Of a DNA stretch of 64,000 nt, positions 56,719 through 64,000 are shown one piece after another. The DNA lies in contig CBDHHD010000004.1 in assembly GCA_965263285.1 (NCBI GenBank), forward strand, positions 372,001 through 436,000, given 5' to 3'. Within the stretch, counting starts at the first letter, position 1. Each line of letters starts with the position of its first letter. The position numbers and the translations under genes were made by a program. This DNA comes from JASGCP01 sp965263285. Its GTDB lineage: Bacteria > Bacteroidota > Bacteroidia > Chitinophagales > Chitinophagaceae. Under the pieces are notes generated by a model. The model did no database searches and was not told the origin of the DNA. It saw only the letters and a list, made by a program, of their open reading frames with translations.

Positions 56719-56726
56719 CAAAGTTA
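56719..56726 (-). promoter_or_regulatory. -7 box abutting the MFS gene start
   Basis: TAACTTTG on the minus strand, 7 nt before the ATG at 56711. Confidence 0.5.
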
Positions 56727-56872
56727 GTTTTTTTATGTTATTTTCAATAAACATACAAACAACAAGCTAATTTTTTTTCAGGGGGTAAGAGTTTTTTTTA
56801 AGAAATGAAAGCTTTTTAACTATCATTAAAAATGTTGTGAAAGTAAACAACTAAGTAGTTATAAAAATATAT

Positions 56873-56880
56873 TATCTTTG
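56873..56880 (+). promoter_or_regulatory. -7 box of mqnD
   Basis: TATCTTTG, 60 nt before the ATG at 56941. Confidence 0.5.
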
Positions 56881-56940
56881 CAATTACTCACTATATAAGT
56901 CGCTATATCCCCATTTTATTATTATTTTTGTCATAACAAA

Positions 56941-57853
56941 ATGCTACAGCAAAAAAGATGTAAAATATGTATAGGGTTGTCTCCTTGTCCTAATGATACT
57001 TTTATTTTTGATGCCTTGTTATATAAGAAAATTGATACGAAGAATATTGATTTTTCATTTTATATGGATGATGTGGAGCAATTAAATAATAAAGTGATTC
57101 AAGAAGAATTGGATATATGTAAAATAAGTTGTGGGGTATATCATTTGGTGAGTCGTTATTATAACATATTAAAAACGGGTGGGGCTATTGGTTCTGATGT
57201 GGGCCCTTTGTTAGTAGTTAAAGACATAAAAAGTGTAGAGCAAAGAAATGATTTTAGTGTTGCTTTGCCTGGTGTATATACTACAGCGCATCTTATTTTT
57301 CAGTATTTTTTTCCCACTCCTCGCAAAAAGATATTTATGCCTTTTCATCAAATAGAAGATGCAGTTTTAACGGGAGCAGCAGATGCAGGAGTGCTCATTC
57401 ATGAAAATTGCTTTACTTATAAAAAAAATGGTTTGAAATTAATGATGAATTTAGGTAAGCAATGGGAAGAAGTCTTTAAATCGCCGATTCCTTTGGGGTG
57501 TGTGGTTGCTCATAAACGACTTAAGAAATCTATTGTGTTACAAGTAGAGCAATTGATTAAAGAAAGTATATGGACTATACGCATCTTATTGCAAAGGCTG
57601 CTTGCTGGCTGTCAATTAACAGTGGTGCAAAGGAATTGTTTACTATTATAACCCGTCACCATCTTTTGATCATTATCCTGTCTTGTCTTCTTTTGTATTA
57701 AAGAATGCACAATCTATGAAAAAAGAAGTACTAAAAAAACATATCCAAGCTTATGTAACTTCATATACGCTTGGGATGGGTAAAGAGGGGATGCAATCAA
57801 TTATTAAAGTAAACAAAATAGCAACTGATGCGATGAGTAAGAGGTGTTATTAA
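56941..57853 (+). pseudogene. mqnD: 1,4-dihydroxy-6-naphthoate synthase MqnD, C-terminus displaced
   Basis: MqnD cleaves cyclic dehypoxanthinylfutalosine in the futalosine route to menaquinone. The first 200 or so residues are clear: GLSPCPNDTFIFDALLYKK, KISCGVYHLV, GGAIGSDVGPLLVV, GAADAGVLIHENCFTY and IPLGCVVAHKRL. After QLIKESI (about 57570) the frame runs through unrelated sequence to a stop at 57651. The expected C-terminus (FVLKNAQSMKKEVLKKHIQA then YVTSYTLGMGKEG) is intact in the +1 frame from about 57647 to 57853. The spacing suggests an inserted or rearranged stretch of about 75-80 bp. The truncated protein may be inactive. Confidence 0.8.
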
Positions 57854-57872
57854 TTGGATATGTCTTTTTTAT

Positions 57873-58297
57873 GGCTACATCTTTTTTTGAGGTGCTGGGG
57901 GGGTATTTGTGTTTTTTGTAATGACTCAGGTATAGGTTCATCATTTATTTTTTATATCCTTTTCTTTCTTTTGTCTTGATACAAAAGAAAGAAAAAATCA
58001 AGCCTGCAGATAAAGAGCTACAAAACTACGGCTCGCTACGCTAGCGAGAATGAATGGGAGGTGGTTAGGTATGAATCGTTATGATGAGCTTATCCATAGT
58101 GATCTTTTATATAAATACTTTATGCTCATCATAACGATTCATATATAAATCGCCCCACATTCTCGCTGGTCGCTTCGCTCACCTCGTTTTGTAACGCTCT
58201 TTATCTGATGGCAGTCCTCATCAGATATTTCCTATTATTTCCATGTTTATATTTATTTAATAATCCATGCTTCCAGCACCTCAAAAAAAATGTAGCC
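57873..58297 (-). mobile_element. Type A palindromic element with 8-bp target duplication
   Basis: 425 bp, inverted orientation, ends GGCTACATCTTTTTTTGAGG and AGCACCTCAAAAAAAATGTAGCC, exact flanking TTTTTTAT (57865-57872, 58298-58305). Full core. It lies 20 bp after the mqnD remnant and 40 bp before the DUF4290 promoter box. Confidence 0.92.
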
Positions 58298-58336
58298 TTT
58301 TTTATTATATATTTTATAATTTTAATAAAAAAATGT

Positions 58337-58344
58337 TACTTTTG
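58337..58344 (+). promoter_or_regulatory. -7 box abutting the DUF4290 start codon
   Basis: TACTTTTG ends 4 nt before the ATG at 58349; the adjacent type A element ends at 58297, so the -33 region lies between. Confidence 0.55.
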
Positions 58345-58348
58345 CTTT

Positions 58349-59002
58349 ATGGAATATAATACAACACTTTCTCCTCTTATGATGCGAGAATATGGTAGGC
58401 ATCTACAAAAAATGGTTTCTTATCTTCTTACTATTGAAAATAGAGAAAAAAGAAATGAACAAGCTAAGGTGATTGTAGCATCTATTATGATGCTTACACC
58501 TCAATTTAAAAATATTGAAGAGGCATGGCAAAAAATATGGGATAGCCTATTTGTTATCTCAAATTTTACCTTAGATATTGATAGTCCTTATCCGATACCA
58601 GATAAGAATGCTTTGGAAGTTAAGGACGATCTTATTCCTTATCCTAGTAATCATCCTGCTTATGCACATTTGGGAAAAAATATAGAAACATTGATTCAAA
58701 AAGCAATAAATGAAGAGAATGAAGAGAAGAAAAAAAAGCTTACCGAAGTTATTGCTTATTGTATGAAATTAGCATATAATAATTGGCAAAATGATATCGT
58801 ATACGATGAGGCTATTCATGCCGAGTTACTCAATATTTCTCATGGATCTTTACAAAGTACTCATACGCTACATTCAATGACTAATTTAGTGAATCCTGGT
58901 AAAAAGCCTAAACAAACAAATAACTCTAATTATCATTTTGGTAATAACAATAATCATCGAAACAATAATTTTAAATATAATAAAAATTTTAGAAAACGAT
59001 AA
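58349..59002 (+). CDS. DUF4290 protein
   Basis: 217 residues. The N-terminal 150 residues (YNTTLSPLMMREYGRHLQKM, SIMMLTPQFKNIEEAWQKIWD) match DUF4290, a Bacteroidota family almost always encoded just upstream of murA, as here with a 14-nt gap. The C-terminal tail is Asn/Lys/Arg-rich and probably disordered, suggesting nucleic-acid or polyanion contact. Function is unknown. ATG 58349 is chosen because the longer frame runs into the preceding palindromic element. Confidence 0.88.
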   Translation: MEYNTTLSPLMMREYGRHLQKMVSYLLTIENREKRNEQAKVIVASIMMLTPQFKNIEEAWQKIWDSLFVISNFTLDIDSPYPIPDKNALEVKDDLIPYPSNHPAYAHLGKNIETLIQKAINEENEEKKKKLTEVIAYCMKLAYNNWQNDIVYDEAIHAELLNISHGSLQSTHTLHSMTNLVNPGKKPKQTNNSNYHFGNNNNHRNNNFKYNKNFRKR

Positions 59003-59016
59003 GTAATTAATTTTTT

Positions 59017-60330
59017 ATGGGAAGCTCTTTTGAAGTTATTGGAGGACACCAATTGTCTGGTGTATTAAAACCACAAGGAGCAAAAAACGAAGCATTGCAA
59101 GTATTATGTGCGGTATTGCTAACTGAAGACGAAGTTACTATTCATAATATACCTTTTATTCAAGATATCAAGATATTAATTAATATTTTACAACAGTTGG
59201 GCGTTGTGATAACGCATCTTAAAGAAGGTAGTTATACTTTTAAATCAAAAGATATAGATATCGACTATTTATATCAAGATGAGTTTATTTATCATGGAGG
59301 GCTCATACGCGGAAGTGTGATGTTAGCCGGTCCTATATTAGGGAGATTTAAAAAGACTTATATTGCTAAACCTGGTGGAGATAATATAGGAAGAAGAAGA
59401 TTAGACACACATTTGTTGGCTTTTCAGCAATTAGGTGCAAGTATTCAGTACGATGATAATAAAAAGGGATATGTTATTGATGGAGCAAAATTAAAAGGAG
59501 ATTATATTCTTTTGGAAGAACCTTCTGTAACAGGTACGGCTAATCTTATTATGTCTGCAGTACTTATACCAGGGAAGACTACTTTATATAATGCAGCATG
59601 TGAGCCTTATATACAACAGTTATGTAAGTTATTACAAGCCATGGGCGCACATATTCAAGGGGTAGGCAGTAATTTATTAATCATTAAGGGAGTGGCAACA
59701 TTGCATGGTGCATCGCATCGTTTATTGCCCGATATGATTGAAGTGGGTAGTTTTATTGGTTTAGCTGCACTTACGCAAAGCAATATCACTATTCAAAATG
59801 TGGAGATAGCGCATTTAACTATGATGATAAATAAGTTTATGCTTTTAGGTATTGACATACAAGTGCATGAAGATAATATTCATATTCCTTGCCAAGATGT
59901 ATATACGATTCGAAAACATTATGATGGAAGCATCTTAACACTTTACGATCATCCATGGCCAGGCTTGTCTCCTGACTTAATGAGCATATTTTTAGTTGTA
60001 GCAATACAAGCACGCGGGAGTGTTCTCATACACCAGAAAATGTTTGAAAGTAGATTGTTTTTTGTTGATAAGCTCATTGACATGGGAGCTCAAATTATTT
60101 TATGTGATCCTCATAGAGTAGTAGTGATAGGTTTAGAAAGAAAAAAGGCACTTAAAGGTATTGAAATGAGTAGCCCAGATATAAGAGCAGGACAAGCATT
60201 GCTTATTGCCGCGTTAAGTGCTAAAGGAACAAGTGTTATTCAAAATATAGAGCAAATTGATCGTGGGTATCAGTGTATTGATCAAAGATTAAATGCAATT
60301 GGTGCTAAAATAAAGAGAATAAGTAAATGA
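59017..60330 (+). CDS. murA: UDP-N-acetylglucosamine 1-carboxyvinyltransferase
   Basis: First committed step of peptidoglycan synthesis (enolpyruvyl transfer from PEP to UDP-GlcNAc). KPQGAKNEAL near the N-terminus holds the catalytic lysine region; RGSVMLAGPIL and DIRAGQALLIAAL are family segments. The catalytic loop reads GGDNIGRRRLDTH, with Asp122 where E. coli MurA has Cys115, the residue alkylated by fosfomycin; an Asp form is known in other phyla and is fosfomycin-insensitive. 437 residues, cotranscribed with DUF4290. Confidence 0.95.
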   Translation: MGSSFEVIGGHQLSGVLKPQGAKNEALQVLCAVLLTEDEVTIHNIPFIQDIKILINILQQLGVVITHLKEGSYTFKSKDIDIDYLYQDEFIYHGGLIRGSVMLAGPILGRFKKTYIAKPGGDNIGRRRLDTHLLAFQQLGASIQYDDNKKGYVIDGAKLKGDYILLEEPSVTGTANLIMSAVLIPGKTTLYNAACEPYIQQLCKLLQAMGAHIQGVGSNLLIIKGVATLHGASHRLLPDMIEVGSFIGLAALTQSNITIQNVEIAHLTMMINKFMLLGIDIQVHEDNIHIPCQDVYTIRKHYDGSILTLYDHPWPGLSPDLMSIFLVVAIQARGSVLIHQKMFESRLFFVDKLIDMGAQIILCDPHRVVVIGLERKKALKGIEMSSPDIRAGQALLIAALSAKGTSVIQNIEQIDRGYQCIDQRLNAIGAKIKRISK

Positions 60331-60356
60331 TGGCTATCTTTATGTAATTATTTTTT

Positions 60357-62024
60357 ATGTTACGATATTTATTGTATTTGTTAATAGGTATATGCGTACT
60401 ATTTCCTATTATATCAAAAGCGCAAGCTGATTCAGCTGAAATATATAAAAGAGAATGGTATAAATATAGTGTGCCTAGTGATTCTGTATATGGAATTGCT
60501 TTGTTGGATGCAGATTCTCTATTAAAGCAAATACATGTAAAACCTGTACCTGTAATTGTGGCAGTGATTGATTCGGGTATTGACACAACGCATGTAGATC
60601 TTAAAAATGCTTTATGGCATAATCCATTTGTTGTACAAGATAGTGATCATTATCCACATGATATATTGGGGTGGAATTTTCTTGGAGGCAAAAGTGGGGT
60701 GATGGTTCTGAAGGAACCAAGTGAAAAATATCGTATGTATACCTATTATAAAAATAGATTTTCTCATATTACTGCTAACGATACCAATGTACTTAATACC
60801 CTTTTATTACAACTTAATTATATGCAATGGAAGCAAATTGTAGGCTCCTTAAGAGATGATACAATTGCATATCAAGAAGCGAAGGCAAATATCAATACTG
60901 TAAAAAAAATGTATAGTATGATCCAAGCAGCCGACTCGTTAATTATAAAAGATATAAAAAAAGATACTTTTACCATGTCTGATCTAGAAAATAATTATTT
61001 CTCTAATCCAGCAACGCAAGTAGCAAAATTTGGATTTTTAGACTTCCTAGAAGGTAGGGCTGTTGATTCTTCTACAACGAATGTGTTACTATTGCAACAA
61101 CTTCATGATTATGTTGACTTTGAGCAAGATAAAATTAATGTAATTGATCAACCCGTTGTTAATACAAGAAATAAAATTACAGGGAATAGTGATACTACCA
61201 TGCAGGTAATATATTATGGCAATAATAATTTATTTGGTACGAATGCCTTACATGGCACGCATGTGTCGGGTATTATTGCAGGACAACATGTATCTAAGAA
61301 TGGCATACAGGGTATTTGCCCTACCGCTCAAATTATGATGATTCGTGCTGTGCCTGATGGCGACGAGTACGATAAAGATATTGCTTTAGCTATTCGCTTT
61401 GCTGTGGATCATGGAGCTAAAATTATTAATATGAGTTTTGGGAAGTCTTATACCATGCGTAAAGATTGGATAGATAGCGCTGTTGTATATGCGGCAAATC
61501 ATAATGTCTTGATAGTGCATGCAGCAGGCAATGATGCACAAAATGATGACGAGGTAAATAATTTTCCTAATGATTCTATCATTTTTTATAATGGAAATGT
61601 CGCCGATAATTTTATAAATGTGGGTGCTAGTAATGATATTAATGTAGATACTTCATTAGTAGCTTTTTATTCTAATTACGGATCAAATACAGTAGATGTT
61701 TTTGCGCCAGGTACTAAAATTTATTCTACGGTTCCACATAATAATTATGAATATTTATCAGGCACTAGTATGGCTACCCCTATGGTGTCAGGAGTGGCTG
61801 CTCTATTGCTATCTTATTTTCCTTCTTTATCTGCAGTAGATGTAAAAAATATTATTGACAGTTCTGCGTATCAACCTGACCCTTCTGTTCCTGTTTATAT
61901 ACCAGGAACTACAACAAAAACTTCTTTATATAATCTTTGTGTATCAGGGGGAATATTAGACGCTTATCAGGCTGTACTTTTAGCAGCAAAGAAAGAAGGA
62001 TATAATGTAAGACCGCTCTATTAA
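60357..62024 (+). CDS. Secreted subtilisin-like (S8) serine protease
   Basis: 555 residues. Signal peptide LLYLLIGICVLFPIISKAQ; the peptidase S8 domain carries Asp72 in VIDSGIDTTHVD, His299 in HGTHVSG and Ser471 in GTSMATPMVSG. Between Asp and His lies an unusually long insert of about 200 residues with helical character. No T9SS C-terminal sorting domain is seen at the end (VRPLY), so the enzyme probably stays in the periplasm or outer membrane. Starts 26 nt after murA. Confidence 0.9.
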   Translation: MLRYLLYLLIGICVLFPIISKAQADSAEIYKREWYKYSVPSDSVYGIALLDADSLLKQIHVKPVPVIVAVIDSGIDTTHVDLKNALWHNPFVVQDSDHYPHDILGWNFLGGKSGVMVLKEPSEKYRMYTYYKNRFSHITANDTNVLNTLLLQLNYMQWKQIVGSLRDDTIAYQEAKANINTVKKMYSMIQAADSLIIKDIKKDTFTMSDLENNYFSNPATQVAKFGFLDFLEGRAVDSSTTNVLLLQQLHDYVDFEQDKINVIDQPVVNTRNKITGNSDTTMQVIYYGNNNLFGTNALHGTHVSGIIAGQHVSKNGIQGICPTAQIMMIRAVPDGDEYDKDIALAIRFAVDHGAKIINMSFGKSYTMRKDWIDSAVVYAANHNVLIVHAAGNDAQNDDEVNNFPNDSIIFYNGNVADNFINVGASNDINVDTSLVAFYSNYGSNTVDVFAPGTKIYSTVPHNNYEYLSGTSMATPMVSGVAALLLSYFPSLSAVDVKNIIDSSAYQPDPSVPVYIPGTTTKTSLYNLCVSGGILDAYQAVLLAAKKEGYNVRPLY

Positions 62025-62104
62025 TACATTACATAACAGTTGCTTAGGTGGCTTTAATCTCATGGCTAACATGCTGTTGCATTCTTGCAGTTTCTTTTTG
62101 TATT

Positions 62105-62252
62105 GTTCTTTATCTGCAGACTTGGTTTTTTATTTTTTTGTATCAAGACAAAAGAAAGAAAAAGATATAAAAAAACGAATACTACATTATACATGATTAG
62201 CTACAAAAGTACAAATACCCCTCTCCCAGCACCTCAAAAAAAAGATTTAGCA
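62105..62252 (+). repeat. Relic of type A element (right half)
   Basis: Contains CTTTATCTGCAGACTTGG, GTATCAAGACAAAAGAAAG and AGCACCTCAAAAAAAAGATT, i.e. the right end and part of the right core arm only. Confidence 0.75.
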
Positions 62253-62306
62253 TAGCATCTAATAAATTAGGTATTTTTATGTTTTATTTATATATTATTA
62301 GTAGAT

Positions 62307-63263
62307 ATGGATAATATGTGGCTGTTTTTTTTTATAATCATACCTATTATTGCTGTTATTTTTTTTATTGATTTTAATATCATTAATAAGAAAAATAAAA
62401 ATAGGGCAGTGGTAAATATAAAGTACCATTTATATAAAGTTGCATCTTGGGTGTGCATTTCTTTATTTATATTTTTTTTCTATTTGTTTTTTTTTAGTCA
62501 TAAGATAGCATTTGCATATTTGTCTGTCTATTTTACAGAATGGTCACTTAATGTAGATAATATGCTCGTATTTGTTATTTTGTTTAATAAATTTACACTC
62601 CCTGCTCAAGATGAAAATATGGCACTTAATAGAGGTATTATTTTTACTATTATTTCTAGAATTATTTTTATTTTGTTAGGTGTGATGATAATACAAAAAA
62701 TTGCTTGGATAATGCATATATTCGGCATGATTCTTATATACAGTGGATATAAATCACTATTTGCAACCAAACAGAAAGACAATAATATTTTGCATAATAA
62801 ATTTTATATTTTTTTAACACGCGTCTTGCCAATTACACAGCACTATCAACAAGGTAAAATGATTATAAAAGAAAATAAAAAACGATATGTCTCTTCTTTA
62901 TTCGTTTTGATTGTATTGATTGTAATTGCAGATATTCTTTTTTCGTTAGACTCTATTCCTGCTATCATTGACATTACTCAGGTTGTTTCGGTATTGATTT
63001 TATCAAATATATGTGCACTCATGGGATTGAAGAACTTGTTTTTTGTTATAAGAAAGTATGTAGGAACTTTTATATTCTTGCCTAAAGGCATGGGTATATT
63101 ATTGTTGTTTATTGGACTAAAAATGGAATTTGCTCATTATATTAATTTGTATATATCGCAAGATGTTTTACTTATATTATCTTTATTAGTAGTTTTTTTT
63201 TCTGTTTTTTTTTCTATTGTTCTATCTTTATATTGGCAAAAAAGAAAAACAAATGGGCATTAA
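62307..63263 (+). CDS. TerC family integral membrane protein
   Basis: 318 residues, mostly hydrophobic, with about nine membrane segments. TerC hallmarks: EWSLNVDNMLVFVILF in the first conserved segment and DILFSLDSIPAIIDIT in the second, the acidic metal-handling residues. TerC/Alx proteins are implicated in metal (manganese) export or in membrane-protein metallation. No tellurite-resistance neighbours. The second half has very hydrophobic segments rich in Phe and Leu. Confidence 0.86.
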   Translation: MDNMWLFFFIIIPIIAVIFFIDFNIINKKNKNRAVVNIKYHLYKVASWVCISLFIFFFYLFFFSHKIAFAYLSVYFTEWSLNVDNMLVFVILFNKFTLPAQDENMALNRGIIFTIISRIIFILLGVMIIQKIAWIMHIFGMILIYSGYKSLFATKQKDNNILHNKFYIFLTRVLPITQHYQQGKMIIKENKKRYVSSLFVLIVLIVIADILFSLDSIPAIIDITQVVSVLILSNICALMGLKNLFFVIRKYVGTFIFLPKGMGILLLFIGLKMEFAHYINLYISQDVLLILSLLVVFFSVFFSIVLSLYWQKRKTNGH

Positions 63264-63295
63264 TAAAATAATTATCATAGTATAGATGCTGACTT

Positions 63296-64000
63296 ATGTA
63301 CACTATTAAAATCATAGCGAATATATTGTGTTGCAATATTAATATTGTATCTAATACTTTTATTGAGTTGCTGGCATTTGATAGTAGAAAAATTGTGTTG
63401 CCTGATAGAACACTTTTTTTTGCTTTAGATAGTCATAGGAGAAGTGCTCATTCATTTGTTTTAGATGCATATAAGTTAGGGGTTAGAAATTTTGTATTAA
63501 AAGATAGATTATTTTTGCAACAAGTAAAGGATACCAATATTATTGAAGTAGAAGATCCGCTTGCGGCACTTCAAAAGATAGCCATATATCATCGCTCCCA
63601 ATATCATATCCCTGTATTTGGAATTACAGGCAGCAATGGGAAAACAATTGTAAAAGAATGGATGTTTCAATTGCTACAAGAAGATAAAAGGATTGTTAGA
63701 AGTCCTCGAAGCTTTAACTCACAAATAGGAGTTCCTTTAAGTGTGTGGCAAATGCATGAAAAAGATGATATAGCTATTTTTGAGGCAGGCATTTCAAAGA
63801 AAAACGAAATGAGTAAATTGGCATCTATCATTCAACCAACCATTGGTGTCATTACTAATATAGGAGATGCACATGATGAAGGTTTTTCTCATAGAGAGGA
63901 AAAGTTGTTAGAAAAATGTTATCTATTTCAACATTGTGAAGTACTTATTTATCCTATTATATTAGAGGAATCTATTGCATCTTATATCCCCCTAAGTGTA
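63296..64000 (+). CDS. murF: UDP-N-acetylmuramoyl-tripeptide--D-Ala-D-Ala ligase MurF (3' end outside window)
   Basis: Open from the ATG at 63296 to the window edge, so only about 235 residues are seen. LAFDSRKIVLPDRTLFFAL is the N-terminal MurF segment, ITGSNGKTIVKEW the ATP loop, FNSQIGVPLSVW and FEAGISKKNEMSKLASIIQP the ligase core, and TNIGDAHDEGF the central motif. In Bacteroidota MurF is often fused to alanine racemase at the C-terminus; that part would lie beyond the window. Confidence 0.88.
   Translation, partial: MYTIKIIANILCCNINIVSNTFIELLAFDSRKIVLPDRTLFFALDSHRRSAHSFVLDAYKLGVRNFVLKDRLFLQQVKDTNIIEVEDPLAALQKIAIYHRSQYHIPVFGITGSNGKTIVKEWMFQLLQEDKRIVRSPRSFNSQIGVPLSVWQMHEKDDIAIFEAGISKKNEMSKLASIIQPTIGVITNIGDAHDEGFSHREEKLLEKCYLFQHCEVLIYPIILEESIASYIPLSV

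Noticed and set aside
58208..58348. N-terminal extension of the DUF4290 frame into the palindromic element
   Set aside because: The extension is element sequence plus AT-rich linker; the DUF4290 family begins at the ATG at 58349.
5797..62252. Palindromic repeats as a CRISPR array
   Set aside because: Units are 425-510 bp, dispersed between genes, with internal inverted arms and target duplications; there are no short spacers and no cas genes.

Overview
The window is strongly AT-rich chromosomal DNA of a member of the Bacteroidota. The evidence is SprA and PorV of the type IX secretion system, a DUF4290-murA pair, BshA (bacillithiol), MqnD (futalosine menaquinone route), and many TAnnTTTG promoter boxes of the kind used by the Bacteroidota housekeeping sigma factor. 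Separate nuoC and nuoD and the general gene content would fit a Chitinophagales/Sphingobacteriia-like lineage, but the sequence does not settle this. No rRNA, tRNA or CRISPR array was seen.

Layout. 1-5.5 kb: 3' part of sprA. 6.3-8.4 kb: metY-osmC behind a leader with a six-cysteine leader peptide and an attenuator hairpin. 8.5-10.6 kb: an AAA ATPase/DUF4435 gene split by a 511-bp element. 11.5-16.2 kb: bshA and dnaX with a 1.57-kb repeat element between them. 16.8-20.4 kb: porV (frameshifted in its signal peptide), a secreted CarboxypepD_reg-like protein, an esterase and a gamma-carbonic anhydrase. 20.4-22.7 kb: a B12-salvage-like operon. 23.4-29.4 kb: TylF-type methyltransferase, ferredoxin, atpG, scpB, a kinase-RapZ fusion and a HAD phosphatase. 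29.5-31.5 kb: decayed IS481-like transposase and leucine-rich-repeat remnant. 31.6-35.9 kb: obg facing a shortened nuoABCDE operon. 36.5-42 kb: cysteine desulfurase, alpha/beta hydrolase, an ATPase plus PD-(D/E)xK-like pair, and DUF151-ispE. 43.1-49.6 kb: DUF2130 protein plus a 1735-aa DUF4011-type helicase. 50.2-64 kb: DUF502 protein, DacB-like and NlpC/P60 envelope enzymes, an amidotransferase/ATP-grasp-like pair, MFS transporter, broken mqnD, DUF4290-murA, S8 protease, TerC and the start of murF.

The dominant feature is a family of short palindromic mobile elements, about fifteen copies and relics, one every 4-5 kb. Type A is about 440 bp and begins GGCTACATC. Type B is about 510 bp and begins GGTATAACG. 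The two share one core, a long imperfect inverted repeat, and neither encodes a transposase. Several copies have exact 8-bp target duplications. One type B sits inside a type A, one splits the ATPase gene so that removing it restores the frame exactly, and one lies in the 5' leader of bshA. Type B also carries an outward-facing promoter-like sequence near its left end, which in the bshA case points at bshA.

The other notable signals are the cysteine attenuator of metY-osmC, a 14-bp tandem duplication that shifts the porV start out of frame, a 42-bp in-frame duplication at the start of a cysteine desulfurase, two candidate defence modules, and several genes whose promoter box lies only 4-8 nt before the start codon (predicted leaderless mRNAs).
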